NCBI GenBank assembly: GCA_964499235.1
Contig: CAZCKC010000046.1
Span: 1 to 23,194 of the forward strand
Origin: JAFGRR01 sp964499235
GTDB lineage: Bacteria > Planctomycetota > Phycisphaerae > UBA1845 > Fen-1342
Direction: 5' to 3'
DNA: 23,194 bases
Position 1 is the first letter of the stretch, and each line of letters begins with the position of its first letter. The position numbers were made by a program, and so were the translations under genes. Below are positions 14,899 to 22,397 of this stretch, piece after piece. The notes under the pieces are model-generated. The model saw nothing but the letters and a program-made list of their open reading frames with translations. It did no database searches and was not told where the DNA came from.

Positions 14899-15849
14899 TC
14901 AGTCAGCCGGAGACGCCTGCCACCCGGCCGGATCGTTGAGAAACTGATCGACCAGGTAGAAGTAGCTCGCGCTGCCGAGGTAGGGGCCTCGTGCGTGGCC
15001 GAGCTCGGGGAACCAGTGGACGGCGACGTCGGCCTCGCTGGCGGCGGCGAGGGCTTCGAATTTCGAGCTGCTGACATATTCGTCGAGGCCGTAGAGGATC
15101 GCCAGCGCCGGCGCCTCGAGGCGGGGCAGCGTGTTCTCGAGCAGCAACTCCTCGTCGAGGGCGTGGAGAGTGCCCTCGAGGGCGGTCCCGAGCACGGTGC
15201 GGAAGCGCTCGAGCTCGTCGCGGAGGGAGATCGGGGCGTCGAGGATCACCGCGCGGATCTTGCCGGGATGGTCGGCTGCGTAGGCGACGCTGGGAATGGT
15301 GCCGATCGAGACGCCATAGAGCGTCAGCGGCGTGTCGCCGACGCGCGTGCGGGTCCAATCGATGACGGTTCGGAAGTCGCTGTAGAGGGCCGTGACCGAG
15401 GGCTCGCCCTCACTGCCCCCGAAGCCCTGGGGGTCGTAGATCACGGTCGACCAGCCGTGCAGGTAGAGCATGTCCACGATGAACAAAAAGCACGACATGT
15501 CGCCGATCGCGCCCATCGACAACACCACCGTTCCGCGGTCGAGCGTGGCCGGCACGTACCAGACGCGGAGGGCGTTGCCGGCCCGGTTTTCGACAAACAC
15601 CTCCTCGTAGGGCAGCCCAAGCCCACCCGGTGTCGCGACGCTGGGAACGTGCGGCATGCCGAAGGAAGCCTTGATGTCGTCGCAGGTAATACTCGCGTTG
15701 AGGGCGAAGCTGGAGACGAGTTTGAGCAGTTCGTCGTCCGAAAGGTTCTCATCGGGCGTCACGGTCGGGGCACAGCCGACCCCACCGGCAACGCTGAGCA
15801 GCAGCACGCTGCTGGCGATCCATCCCCAACGGCTCGAACGCAAGACCAT
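14899..15849 (-). CDS. Lipoprotein alpha/beta hydrolase
   Basis: A 316-residue exported serine hydrolase. From ATG 15849 the leader is MVLRSSRWGWIASSVLLLSV with a lipobox-like GVGC (Cys26). The alpha/beta-hydrolase core follows: GWSTVIYDPQGFGGSEGEPS near 132-150, the nucleophile elbow LYGVSIGT with Ser181, a likely acid Asp256 in YGLDEYVSS, and His285 in PELGHARGPYL. The oxyanion region is MGAIGDMS. An in-frame ATG pair at 15897/15894 would add 16 polar residues before the leader; I prefer 15849 because GGAG lies eight bases ahead and a TATGAT box overlaps the upstream ATG pair. The fold covers esterases, peptidases and acyltransferases, so substrate is open. It converges with the zinc-ribbon gene over a 21-base spacer and is divergent from the sugar kinase gene. 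Confidence 0.85.
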   Translation of the reverse strand: MVLRSSRWGWIASSVLLLSVAGGVGCAPTVTPDENLSDDELLKLVSSFALNASITCDDIKASFGMPHVPSVATPGGLGLPYEEVFVENRAGNALRVWYVPATLDRGTVVLSMGAIGDMSCFLFIVDMLYLHGWSTVIYDPQGFGGSEGEPSVTALYSDFRTVIDWTRTRVGDTPLTLYGVSIGTIPSVAYAADHPGKIRAVILDAPISLRDELERFRTVLGTALEGTLHALDEELLLENTLPRLEAPALAILYGLDEYVSSSKFEALAAASEADVAVHWFPELGHARGPYLGSASYFYLVDQFLNDPAGWQASPAD

Positions 15850-15892
15850 CGGTGCGGCTCCGGGTACGCGACGACCAACTTCTTCCCTAGGC

Positions 15893-15898
15893 ATCATA
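15893..15898 (-). promoter_or_regulatory. Possible -10 box of the lipoprotein hydrolase gene
   Basis: TATGAT on the minus strand, about 44 bases ahead of ATG 15849. If real, transcription starts downstream of the ATG pair at 15897/15894, which favours the shorter protein. No clear -35. Confidence 0.3.
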
Positions 15899-15970
15899 GC
15901 ACCCCCCGGCCGGCAAGCCAGCGGCCGCCCGCCTGGCGAGGGCTCTGTGGCGGTCAGCGGCGGCTGTTCT

Positions 15971-15976
15971 TAGAAT
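15971..15976 (+). promoter_or_regulatory. Possible -10 box of the PfkB-family kinase gene
   Basis: TAGAAT, five of six consensus matches, 43 bases before ATG 16020 in the divergent spacer with the hydrolase gene. No good -35 was found at 16-18 bases. Confidence 0.3.
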
Positions 15977-16007
15977 CGCGATCCCGAGCCCGCGGCTTGC
16001 GTTGAAC

Positions 16008-16013
16008 AAGGAG
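16008..16013 (+). promoter_or_regulatory. Ribosome binding site of the PfkB-family kinase
   Basis: AAGGAG with a six-base spacer to ATG 16020. It overrules the in-frame TTG at 16002, which would add six residues and place this site inside the coding region. Confidence 0.8.
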
Positions 16014-16019
16014 CGTTGC

Positions 16020-17150
16020 ATGGCAGGGCCCGCTGAGGTCGTCGTCGCGGGGCATATTTGCCTCGACGTCATCCCGCACCTGTCCACCACAGGGTCCGAG
16101 TTGTCGCAGGTCCTGACCCCCGGCAGCCTCGTCGAGATCGGTCCCGCCACCATCGCGACCGGCGGGGCGGTCTCGAACACCGGCCTGGCGCTGCATCGCC
16201 TTGGCGTGCCCACCCGGCTGATGGGCAAGGTCGGGGAGGACCTCTTCGGCCGGGCGATCCTGGACGTTCTGGAAGGGTACGGCTGCGAATTGGCCGGCGG
16301 GATGCTCCAGACCCCCGGCGTGCCGAGCTCGTACACCGTCGTGATCAGCCCGCCGAACATCGACCGCATCTTCCTGCACTGCCCAGGGGCGAACGACAGC
16401 TTTGCAGCCGACGACGTGCCATACGACGAGCTGCGAGGAACAAAGCTGTTTCACTTCGGTTACCCGCCGATCATGAAGCGGTTCTGGTCGGACGGCGGGG
16501 GCGAGCTAGCGCGGCTGTTCGAGCAGTCGCGGGCCGCGGGCGTGGTAACGTCGCTCGACATGGCCATGCCCGACCCGAACGCGCCGTCGGGGCAGATCGA
16601 CTGGCGGGCGCTGCTGCAGCGGGCTTTGCCGCACGTCGACGTGTTCCTGCCCAGCTTCGAGGAGACGCTGTTCATGCTCGACCGGGCGGAATTCGATCGG
16701 CTGGCGGTGCAGGGCGACCTGGTGGGGCAGGCGTCGCGGGGGCTGGTGCGGCGGCTGACGCAGGTGCTGCTCGACGCCGGCGTGGCGATCGTGGGGCTCA
16801 AGCTGGGCGAGCGGGGGCTGTTCGTGCGGACGACGGCCGACGCGCAACGGCTGGCACCGGTGGCGAAGACGCTCGGGCTCGACGCCGCGACGTGGGCAGG
16901 CCAGGAGCGCTTCACGCCCTGCTTCCAGGCTGACGTGGTCGGCACGACCGGCGCCGGCGACTGCACGATCGCCGGCTTTCTCGCGGCGCTGGTGAAGGGC
17001 CTGAGCTTCGCGGACGCCGTGACGGCCGCCGTCGCGGTCGGCGCCTGCAACGTCGAGCGGACCGACGCGTTCAGCGGCGTGCCGGCGTGGGACGCGGTGC
17101 AGGAGCGCCTCGCGGCCGGTTGGGCGCAGCGCACGACCGCGCTCGATTAG
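16020..17150 (+). CDS. PfkB-family carbohydrate (ribokinase-type) kinase
   Basis: A 376-residue ATP-dependent sugar or nucleoside kinase. The first PfkB signature is the TGGAVSNTGLALHRLG segment at 48-62 with MGKVGEDLFG after it, which sets the sugar site. The second signature, VVGTTGAGDCTIAGFLAAL at 307-325, holds the anion-hole GAGD with Asp314 as the catalytic base. The protein is longer than ribokinase (about 310) owing to inserts near 150-190 and 275-300. The substrate could be a ketose, ribose, adenosine or an inositol-type sugar; there is no sugar transporter or regulator nearby to decide. The gene stands alone: divergent from the hydrolase and convergent with the BshC-like gene across a 29-base spacer that contains a GC hairpin. 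Confidence 0.9.
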   Translation: MAGPAEVVVAGHICLDVIPHLSTTGSELSQVLTPGSLVEIGPATIATGGAVSNTGLALHRLGVPTRLMGKVGEDLFGRAILDVLEGYGCELAGGMLQTPGVPSSYTVVISPPNIDRIFLHCPGANDSFAADDVPYDELRGTKLFHFGYPPIMKRFWSDGGGELARLFEQSRAAGVVTSLDMAMPDPNAPSGQIDWRALLQRALPHVDVFLPSFEETLFMLDRAEFDRLAVQGDLVGQASRGLVRRLTQVLLDAGVAIVGLKLGERGLFVRTTADAQRLAPVAKTLGLDAATWAGQERFTPCFQADVVGTTGAGDCTIAGFLAALVKGLSFADAVTAAVAVGACNVERTDAFSGVPAWDAVQERLAAGWAQRTTALD

Positions 17151-17163
17151 CGATCCGCGGGCA

Positions 17164-17178
17164 CGGCGCGCGGCGCCG
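17164..17178. terminator. GC hairpin between convergent genes, possible bidirectional terminator
   Basis: CGGCGC-GCG-GCGCCG, a perfect 6-bp stem with a 3-base loop, filling most of the 29-base space between the sugar kinase stop and the stop of the convergent gene. There is no T run on either side, so intrinsic termination is uncertain. Confidence 0.4.
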
Positions 17179-17179
17179 C

Positions 17180-18715
17180 TCATCGCAACGCCGCACCGAG
17201 CTTCGCAATCAACGCCTGCAACGTCTCGCGCGGTTGCAGTGCGAAGAAGTACTCGCGATCGCGCGCGACCGCGGCCTGCCGCGCGGCGTGCTCGCGTTGC
17301 GTAATCGTCTGCTTCTGCCCTTCGATCTCGGCGGTTCGGCTGGCGACGAGCCGGGCGTTGAGCTCGCGGATCTCGTGGAAGATCGCCTTGCGGATCGTGT
17401 GGTAGCGCGGCCCGCTGCCGCGCATGCCGTCGCTGCGGAGGATCAGTGATTCGCGCTGATCGAGCAGCTTGGCCGGCAGGTTGGCGAAGTGCCGCTGCGG
17501 GTTGTAATGCATGTCGCGCAGCGTGATCCGGGCGGCCTGCACCGCGGCCGCGTCGACATCCGGCGCGGCGATCGGCAGGTGCGCCGTCGCCGTCACGCAC
17601 GCGATCGGCGGCAGCTCGATCCCCAGGAAGCGGCGGATCAGGTCATCCGTGACCTCGTCATACCGCGCCCCGCCGATGCCGTGCACGAACAGGTCGGCCA
17701 CGAACAGCCGCACAAAGCTCGACAGCATCAGCGCCCGCGGGCGGATCGTGTAGCCCGCCGCTTCGAACGGCCACGGCGTCTCGAGGTTGCGGCTGGATGA
17801 AAGGGCCGCCGGCGCGAGCGCCGCCAGCGCCTGGCCATCGGCATCGAGCCGGATCACGTCGGCCCCCGGCGTCGCGAAGAGCCGGCGTCGCGGCTGCTCC
17901 GGGTGGACGACCCAGAAGGGCAGCTCGACCCGCTCGCCGTCGACCTGCAGCGGCTCCACCGGGCGATGCGGGTTGCGGAGCTTGTGCCGCCGCCGGTACG
18001 CGGCCTGCGCCGCGTTGTACGCGTCGGCCGCCGCGCGGGCGTGCAAAATGTAATGCGCCAAGTACGCGCGAAACGCCGGCGTCCGGGCGAGCGTGAGCAT
18101 CCGCACCTGTGCCAGGTCTCCGAGCCCGAGCGCCGCCTCCACCGCCGTCCGCGCGGCCTGCATGTTGTCGGTGAACGTCGCGTCGGGCCCGCAGCGCGCC
18201 TGCCAGGCGCCCGCGAACGTGTCGAAGGGCGTCTGCTCGATCCAGGGGACGGCCGCCCGGAGCTCGTCGAACGCCGCCGCCCACGCGTGGCAGGGGTGGC
18301 GCGGCTGGAACTCGGCCGGGCGGTCGAACGCCAGCGGCGGCAGCGCGACCAATCGGCGTTCGAGCGCCGCGCCCGCGCGGTGCGGGACGGCGATGGCGTG
18401 GTCCTTCGGGACGTCGCTGTCGGCCACGAGGAAGGCGCCGGTGCCGCCGTGCCGCTGGTGCAGGTGGTGCGCCGCGATGGTCTTCGCAAAGACGCCGGCG
18501 TGGAAGAACTCGACCTGGTGACCGACGATCACGACCGGCGGCTGCCAGCCTAATTCGCGGCGCAGGGCGGCGCGGAGCGTGGCCACGGTCGTATCGAGAA
18601 TCGGCGCATCGTCGTTGCGGCCGGCGGCGGCATCGAGCGCGGCGTGTATCTTATCGGGATCGGGCGCGACCAGGATGCCGAGATGCTCCCGCGGCGTGCT
18701 AAGCGCCCCCGCCAT
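17180..18715 (-). CDS. Protein of unknown function with distant resemblance to BshC (bacillithiol cysteine-adding enzyme)
   Basis: A 511-residue soluble protein, last gene of the large minus-strand operon. ATG 18715 lies two bases after the stop of the GT2 gene. I do not recognise a named family with certainty, but its layout recalls BshC (about 540 residues). Near 55-95 it has PVVIVGHQVEFFHAGVFAKT followed by GAFLVADSDVPKDH, like the BshC TGQQ...GPLYT...K and FWxAxEDHD blocks. Near 330-370 is IRPRALMLSSFVRLF, then HGIGGARYDEVTDDLIRRFLG and ELPPI, like BshC LLPTAAYVGGPGEIAYW. The C-terminal 70 residues are helical and charged (FHEIRELNARLVASRTAEIE), like the BshC coiled coil. The key BshC residues differ, so the same reaction should not be assumed. 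Kept as unknown. Confidence 0.75.
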   Translation of the reverse strand: MAGALSTPREHLGILVAPDPDKIHAALDAAAGRNDDAPILDTTVATLRAALRRELGWQPPVVIVGHQVEFFHAGVFAKTIAAHHLHQRHGGTGAFLVADSDVPKDHAIAVPHRAGAALERRLVALPPLAFDRPAEFQPRHPCHAWAAAFDELRAAVPWIEQTPFDTFAGAWQARCGPDATFTDNMQAARTAVEAALGLGDLAQVRMLTLARTPAFRAYLAHYILHARAAADAYNAAQAAYRRRHKLRNPHRPVEPLQVDGERVELPFWVVHPEQPRRRLFATPGADVIRLDADGQALAALAPAALSSSRNLETPWPFEAAGYTIRPRALMLSSFVRLFVADLFVHGIGGARYDEVTDDLIRRFLGIELPPIACVTATAHLPIAAPDVDAAAVQAARITLRDMHYNPQRHFANLPAKLLDQRESLILRSDGMRGSGPRYHTIRKAIFHEIRELNARLVASRTAEIEGQKQTITQREHAARQAAVARDREYFFALQPRETLQALIAKLGAALR

Positions 18716-18717
18716 CG

Positions 18718-19476
18718 TCAGCGTTGCACGGGTTGCGTGGACGCGCCACAGCCGCAGCACGCCGGTTCGGGCTCGGCGACCGGCGTGTTCCGCAGCTCAC
18801 GCAGGAACACCTCCAGGTAGTGTTGCAGCCGTACCGGCGCGTTGTCGAGCAACCCGCCGAAGACCCGCGTGTCGTCGCGGTAGATCCGCTGGACGGCCAG
18901 CTCTTCGACCCGCAGCCCCGCCCGGACGACCTGCACCCAGAACTGCAGCGGGAAGGCGTAGCCGGGCTCGGTGAGCGCCAGCCGCTGGATGCTCGCCACG
19001 CGGTGCGCCTTGAAGCCGCAGAACGAGTCGGTCAATTTCAGCCCGAGCATCTGGTGCAGCAGGTTGTTGATGACGTGGTTGATCGCGCGGCGGTCGCTCG
19101 GCGGCGCGTCGCCGTTGTCCTGCGGACCGCGGTAGCGCGAGCCGCTGATCACGTCGGCGTCCGAGACGGCCATCCGCTCGACGAACAGCGGGATCTCGGC
19201 CGGCTCGTGCTGTTCGTCGCAATCCATCGTGATGACCCAGTCGTAACCGTGCGCGTCGGCGTAGTTGAACGCGTCGATGATGCTCTGCCCGTAGCCCTGG
19301 TTCGTCGGGTGGTGGAGGCTGGCGACGTCGGGGAAGTCGGCCAGCAGGTCGGGCGTGGCATCGGTGCTGCCGTCGTTGATGACGACGATGTCAGCCGCGT
19401 GCTGGCGGACCAGCGCGAGCACCGTCGGCAGGTAGCGCGCCTCGTTGTAGACCGGGATGGCGACCAGGTAACGCAA
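18718..19476 (-). CDS. Family 2 glycosyltransferase (dolichyl-phosphate-mannose-synthase-like), TTG start
   Basis: A 252-residue inverting GT-A glycosyltransferase, probably moving a hexose from a nucleotide sugar to a polyprenyl phosphate or other lipid. It opens MRYLVAIPVYNEARYLP, then VVINDGSTDATPDLL (NDGS at 34-37) and the metal-binding DCD at 85-87 in WVITMDCDEQHEP. SGSRYRG and DSFCGFKAH are the usual acceptor-side blocks. The start is TTG 19476, because AGGAGG sits seven bases ahead and the first strand begins right there; the longer frame from 19614 would run back into the preceding gene. No membrane helices follow the catalytic domain. The C-terminus carries an unusual CCGCG cluster (Cys240, 241, 243). 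It is followed two bases later by the BshC-like gene and preceded 64 bases upstream by the GT28 gene. Confidence 0.9.
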   Translation of the reverse strand: MRYLVAIPVYNEARYLPTVLALVRQHAADIVVINDGSTDATPDLLADFPDVASLHHPTNQGYGQSIIDAFNYADAHGYDWVITMDCDEQHEPAEIPLFVERMAVSDADVISGSRYRGPQDNGDAPPSDRRAINHVINNLLHQMLGLKLTDSFCGFKAHRVASIQRLALTEPGYAFPLQFWVQVVRAGLRVEELAVQRIYRDDTRVFGGLLDNAPVRLQHYLEVFLRELRNTPVAEPEPACCGCGASTQPVQR

Positions 19477-19483
19477 GCGGCAA

Positions 19484-19489
19484 CCTCCT
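19484..19489 (-). promoter_or_regulatory. Ribosome binding site that fixes the TTG start of the GT2 gene
   Basis: AGGAGG on the minus strand, seven bases ahead of TTG 19476. No ATG or GTG lies in frame at a suitable distance, so the TTG is the best start. Confidence 0.8.
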
Positions 19490-19540
19490 CTGCTCTTCGA
19501 CCGCGTGAACGCCGGATTTTTCAGGCCACCCCCGCCAGAG

Positions 19541-20764
19541 TCAAACCGGGGCCGATTTCTGCACGCACGCCAGGGCGTCGCGGACGATCGCGTCGGCCGC
19601 GTCGGGACGGGCAAGCCGCGCGGCCGCGGCCCGCATGGCGGCGCGGCGCTGCGGGTTATCCAGCAAACGCCGGGTGTGGTGGGCGATCAGGCTGGGGGTG
19701 TTGACCTTGATCGCGGCGCCGTGCTCGAGGAGGTAGTCGCTGTTGCGGGCTTCCTGGCCGGGAATCGGGTTGACGAGGATCATCGGCCGCTGCGTCACCA
19801 GTGCCTCGGTGATCGTGAGCCCGCCGGGCTTCGTGACGACGACGTCGGCCGCCTGCATGAAACGGTGCATTTCCTTCGTGAAGCCGATCACGCGCGCGCC
19901 TCGCGTCGTCGGCGCCTGGATCGCGTCGAGCCGGCGGCGGAGGCGCTCGTTGCGCCCGCAGATCGCGACCACCTGGATGTCTTCCGGCAACTCCAGCAGC
20001 CCGCGGAACAGCGTCTGCGTCGGCCCGACACCGAAGCCGCCGCACAGCAGCAGCACCATCCGACCTTCCGAAGGCAGGTCCAGCGCGGCCCGCGCGTCCG
20101 CCGGGCTCAACCGCTCGTGGAACGCCGGGCGGACCGGGATGCCGTACTGCGCGATCTGCTTGTCCGGCACACCGAGGTCGTTGAGGTAGGCCCGCGCGCG
20201 GTCCGAGGAGACGTAATAGCGGTCCGTCGGCGGCTGGCGCCACATCCGGTGCGCCTCGAAGTCCGTCAGCACGGTCGCCTGCGGCGTGTCCAAGCTCCCC
20301 TGAGCGCGCAGCCGGGCCACGATCTCCGACGAGATGAAATGGGTGTTGATGATCAGCGCCGGCCGCCGCTTCAGCAGGAATCGATTGACCGGCGTGACGT
20401 TCAGCGCCTGGAACCACCGGCGGAACCGCTCGCCCAGCGTGACCCGCGGCGTGTCCGTCACATCATAGAGCCAGCCGAACAGCCGCGGCGCGTGGTTGCA
20501 CAACGCGAGATAGCCCGTTCCGTACAGCATGCGAAAGAAACGGTTGGTCAGCTGCAGCACGTCGATCACCTCAACGGGCTGCTGCGGTACGTGCCGCGCC
20601 ACGGCCGCCCGCAGCGCCTCGGCCGCCACCAGGTGGCCGGCACCGACCGAAGCGGTGAGGATCAGGATCGGACCGTTCGCCGCGGCGGGCACCGTCGGTG
20701 GCTCCCCCTCCGGCGCCGGTGCGAACGCTGTCGCGGGTGGGCTTTGAACACCGGTCTCATTCAC
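19541..20764 (-). CDS. GT28-type glycosyltransferase (processive diacylglycerol glucosyltransferase / MGDG synthase family)
   Basis: A 407-residue GT-B glycosyltransferase related to Bacillus UgtP and plant monogalactosyldiacylglycerol synthase. The N-terminal acceptor domain has ILILTASVGAGHLVAAEAL at 33-51, the glycine-rich lipid-binding loop of this family, and NTHFISSEIVA near 140. The C-terminal nucleotide-sugar domain has LLLCGGFGVG at 238-247, VTKPGGLTITEAL at 310-322 and NPIPGQEARNSDYL at 332-345, all close to UgtP. It should make glycolipids at the inner membrane, but the sugar and acceptor are not settled; MurG is a more distant relative. The start is GTG 20764, overlapping the end of rnpA by eight bases (GTGAATGA). 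The first 30 residues are Pro/Ala-rich and look disordered, so a later start is possible. A GT2 gene follows, which supports a role in envelope glycolipid synthesis. Confidence 0.9.
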   Translation of the reverse strand: MNETGVQSPPATAFAPAPEGEPPTVPAAANGPILILTASVGAGHLVAAEALRAAVARHVPQQPVEVIDVLQLTNRFFRMLYGTGYLALCNHAPRLFGWLYDVTDTPRVTLGERFRRWFQALNVTPVNRFLLKRRPALIINTHFISSEIVARLRAQGSLDTPQATVLTDFEAHRMWRQPPTDRYYVSSDRARAYLNDLGVPDKQIAQYGIPVRPAFHERLSPADARAALDLPSEGRMVLLLCGGFGVGPTQTLFRGLLELPEDIQVVAICGRNERLRRRLDAIQAPTTRGARVIGFTKEMHRFMQAADVVVTKPGGLTITEALVTQRPMILVNPIPGQEARNSDYLLEHGAAIKVNTPSLIAHHTRRLLDNPQRRAAMRAAAARLARPDAADAIVRDALACVQKSAPV

Positions 20765-21143
20765 GCGGCGGCTCCAGGCGTTGATCGGCGCGACGGGCGA
20801 GCTTGAGCAGCGAACCCGCCGCTGCCACGGTGTCCAGTGGCGCCCCGGCCCGCGGCGCGATCGCCAGGTCCAGGTTCGCGGGCAGGTCGTGCTGTGACAG
20901 CCGAAACGCTTCGCGGAGGACCCGCTTGATCCGGTTCCGCTCCGGGGCGTTGCCGTGCTTCTTGCCCACCACCAGCCCGAGCCGGGTCACACCGAGCGTC
21001 TGCCGCCACGCCCAGATGGTCAGCAGCCCGTCTCCCAGTCGCAGCCCCCGGCGCATCACGCGGTCAAACTCCGCGTGCTTGCGAATCCGCTGTTGCGGGC
21101 GGAGCCGAAACCGTAGCGGCCGCGGTGCCGCTTTGCTAGCCAC
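20757..21143 (-). CDS. rnpA: Ribonuclease P protein component
   Basis: The 128-residue basic protein subunit of RNase P, which with the RNA subunit trims the 5' leader of tRNA precursors. It opens with RLRPQQRIRKHAEFDRVMRR, matching the family FDxV region, followed by TRLGLVVGKKHGNAPERN and the signature RNRIKRVLREAFRL at 69-82. I start it at GTG 21143, which overlaps the FIST gene stop by eight bases (GTGGCTAG) and gives normal length. An ATG at 21182 would add 13 residues with a 47-base overlap and cannot be excluded; neither start has a strong Shine-Dalgarno. Usually rnpA follows rpmH and precedes yidC; here it lies between a FIST gene and a glycosyltransferase, and no rpmH is seen. Confidence 0.93.
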   Translation of the reverse strand: MASKAAPRPLRFRLRPQQRIRKHAEFDRVMRRGLRLGDGLLTIWAWRQTLGVTRLGLVVGKKHGNAPERNRIKRVLREAFRLSQHDLPANLDLAIAPRAGAPLDTVAAAGSLLKLARRADQRLEPPRE

Positions 21144-22341
21144 TGGCCGCCCGAAAGAAGCCGATGCTGGCCGTGTGTCCATGCAGGAAGTTCCGCTGGG
21201 CCACCGGTCCGATCTCGCCGGCGCACGAGAACCCCGCCAGCGGCAAGCCGCCGCACTCGTCCGAAACCGCCCGGGCATCGTGATGCTGATAGGAGAACAG
21301 GTGCGTCCCACGCCCGTTGCACGTGAACAGCAGCGCCCCCGCCGACGGCGCGGTCGACCGTTGCGACAGCAGCTCCTCGAGCTCCTCCGACGCCGAACGC
21401 CCGTCGCGCACGTGGAACTGGATCGTTTGCCCGACCCGTACGAGGTCGTTGATCGCCAGCGCGCCGCTCGCCTGGTCAAAGCCGATCGGATTGCGGATCA
21501 AAAAGTCGCCCGGCCCGAAGCTGCCCTGGTGCTCGTTGATCACCCGCCCGACCAGCAATCCCCGCGAGCGGGCCAGCTCGAGGTCGCGCGGCCGGCATTC
21601 CTGGAGCATCTCCGTCAGCGCCTCGAGCGGGCGCTTGCCGCCCAGCTCGTGGATCACGTTCTGCTCCGCCTTGGTAATCACCAAGTGGTGGCCGATCGGC
21701 CGACACCCCTGCGAGACAACCGTGTCGAGCACGACATCGCCCCAGATCGCCGCCCCCACCAGGCCGCTGCGGAGCACCTGCCCGTCGAAGACCAGCCGGT
21801 TCTGCCCGGGCTCGTCGGCCGCCGACGCCATCCCGCCGATCGCGGGCTGGTCGGGGTACGCCTCCTGCAACAGGTCCAGCAGCTGGAGCGAGCCGCGGGC
21901 GAACGAGAACGGGTCGGCCAGCAGCACGAAGCTCGGCCGCTCGTCCACCGGGATCGCCAGGTAATCACGGAAGTCGCTGGCGTGCTCGAAGTTTCCCAGG
22001 TCGCGCTCGTCCAGGTGGAACGCCCGCACCCGCGTCCGCGGCAGGTGCGCCGCCCACAGCGCGACCGCCGGCTGACCTTCGTATTCGTGGTCGCCGTGAA
22101 TGATCGTCTCGCCGGTCGCCCCGATGAAGCTCTGCGGCTTGAGCTGCTCGTGGATGGCGGCCGCGAGCGACTCCATCTCATCTTCGAAGTGCGCACTGGC
22201 GATCAGGATGCAGAGGTTGGGGGTCACGCCCGAAAGCGCGGACTGGACCTCGGACACGAGCCCGCCGGCCGTGTCCACGCTGCCAACATCACGCCGCAAC
22301 GCCGTCGCAACGCGGATCGTTTCGGTCGATTTCTTATCCAT
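21136..22341 (-). CDS. FIST-domain signal-sensing protein (FIST N and C domains)
   Basis: A 401-residue protein composed of a FIST N domain (about 30-225) and a FIST C domain (about 235-385). Recognisable parts are the FIGATGETIIHG region near 72-83 (the G-x-T-x-x-G-E block of FIST N), the AIGGMASAADEPGQNRLVFD segment with a VVSQGCRPIG ending, and the final GLPLAGFSCAGEIGPVAQRN, the usual FIST end. FIST proteins are thought to bind small molecules such as amino acids, and they often sit with signalling modules. Here no kinase, GGDEF or methyl-accepting domain is fused or adjacent. It starts at ATG 22341, six bases after a TAGAAT box, so the transcript could be leaderless. Its TAG overlaps the start of rnpA by eight bases. 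Confidence 0.9.
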   Translation of the reverse strand: MDKKSTETIRVATALRRDVGSVDTAGGLVSEVQSALSGVTPNLCILIASAHFEDEMESLAAAIHEQLKPQSFIGATGETIIHGDHEYEGQPAVALWAAHLPRTRVRAFHLDERDLGNFEHASDFRDYLAIPVDERPSFVLLADPFSFARGSLQLLDLLQEAYPDQPAIGGMASAADEPGQNRLVFDGQVLRSGLVGAAIWGDVVLDTVVSQGCRPIGHHLVITKAEQNVIHELGGKRPLEALTEMLQECRPRDLELARSRGLLVGRVINEHQGSFGPGDFLIRNPIGFDQASGALAINDLVRVGQTIQFHVRDGRSASEELEELLSQRSTAPSAGALLFTCNGRGTHLFSYQHHDARAVSDECGGLPLAGFSCAGEIGPVAQRNFLHGHTASIGFFRAASG

Positions 22342-22347
22342 GCCCTA

Positions 22348-22376
22348 ATTCTAGTCACTCTCCCGCAGGCGACCAA
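22348..22376 (-). promoter_or_regulatory. Possible promoter directly ahead of the FIST gene
   Basis: On the minus strand TTGGTC (22376-22371), 17 bases, then TAGAAT (22353-22348). The -10 ends six bases before ATG 22341, so the predicted first base of the RNA falls at or next to the start codon. AGGG within those six bases is too close to act as a normal ribosome binding site. Confidence 0.4.
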
Positions 22377-22397
22377 CCGGCCGCGGTGCCCCGGGGA

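Noticed and set aside
14887..16005. 372-residue open frame on the plus strand
   Set aside because: Antisense to the lipoprotein hydrolase, which has a leader and a catalytic triad.
17903..18553. 216-residue open frame on the plus strand
   Set aside because: Antisense to the BshC-like gene, whose frame is longer and has consistent motifs and a tight operon link.
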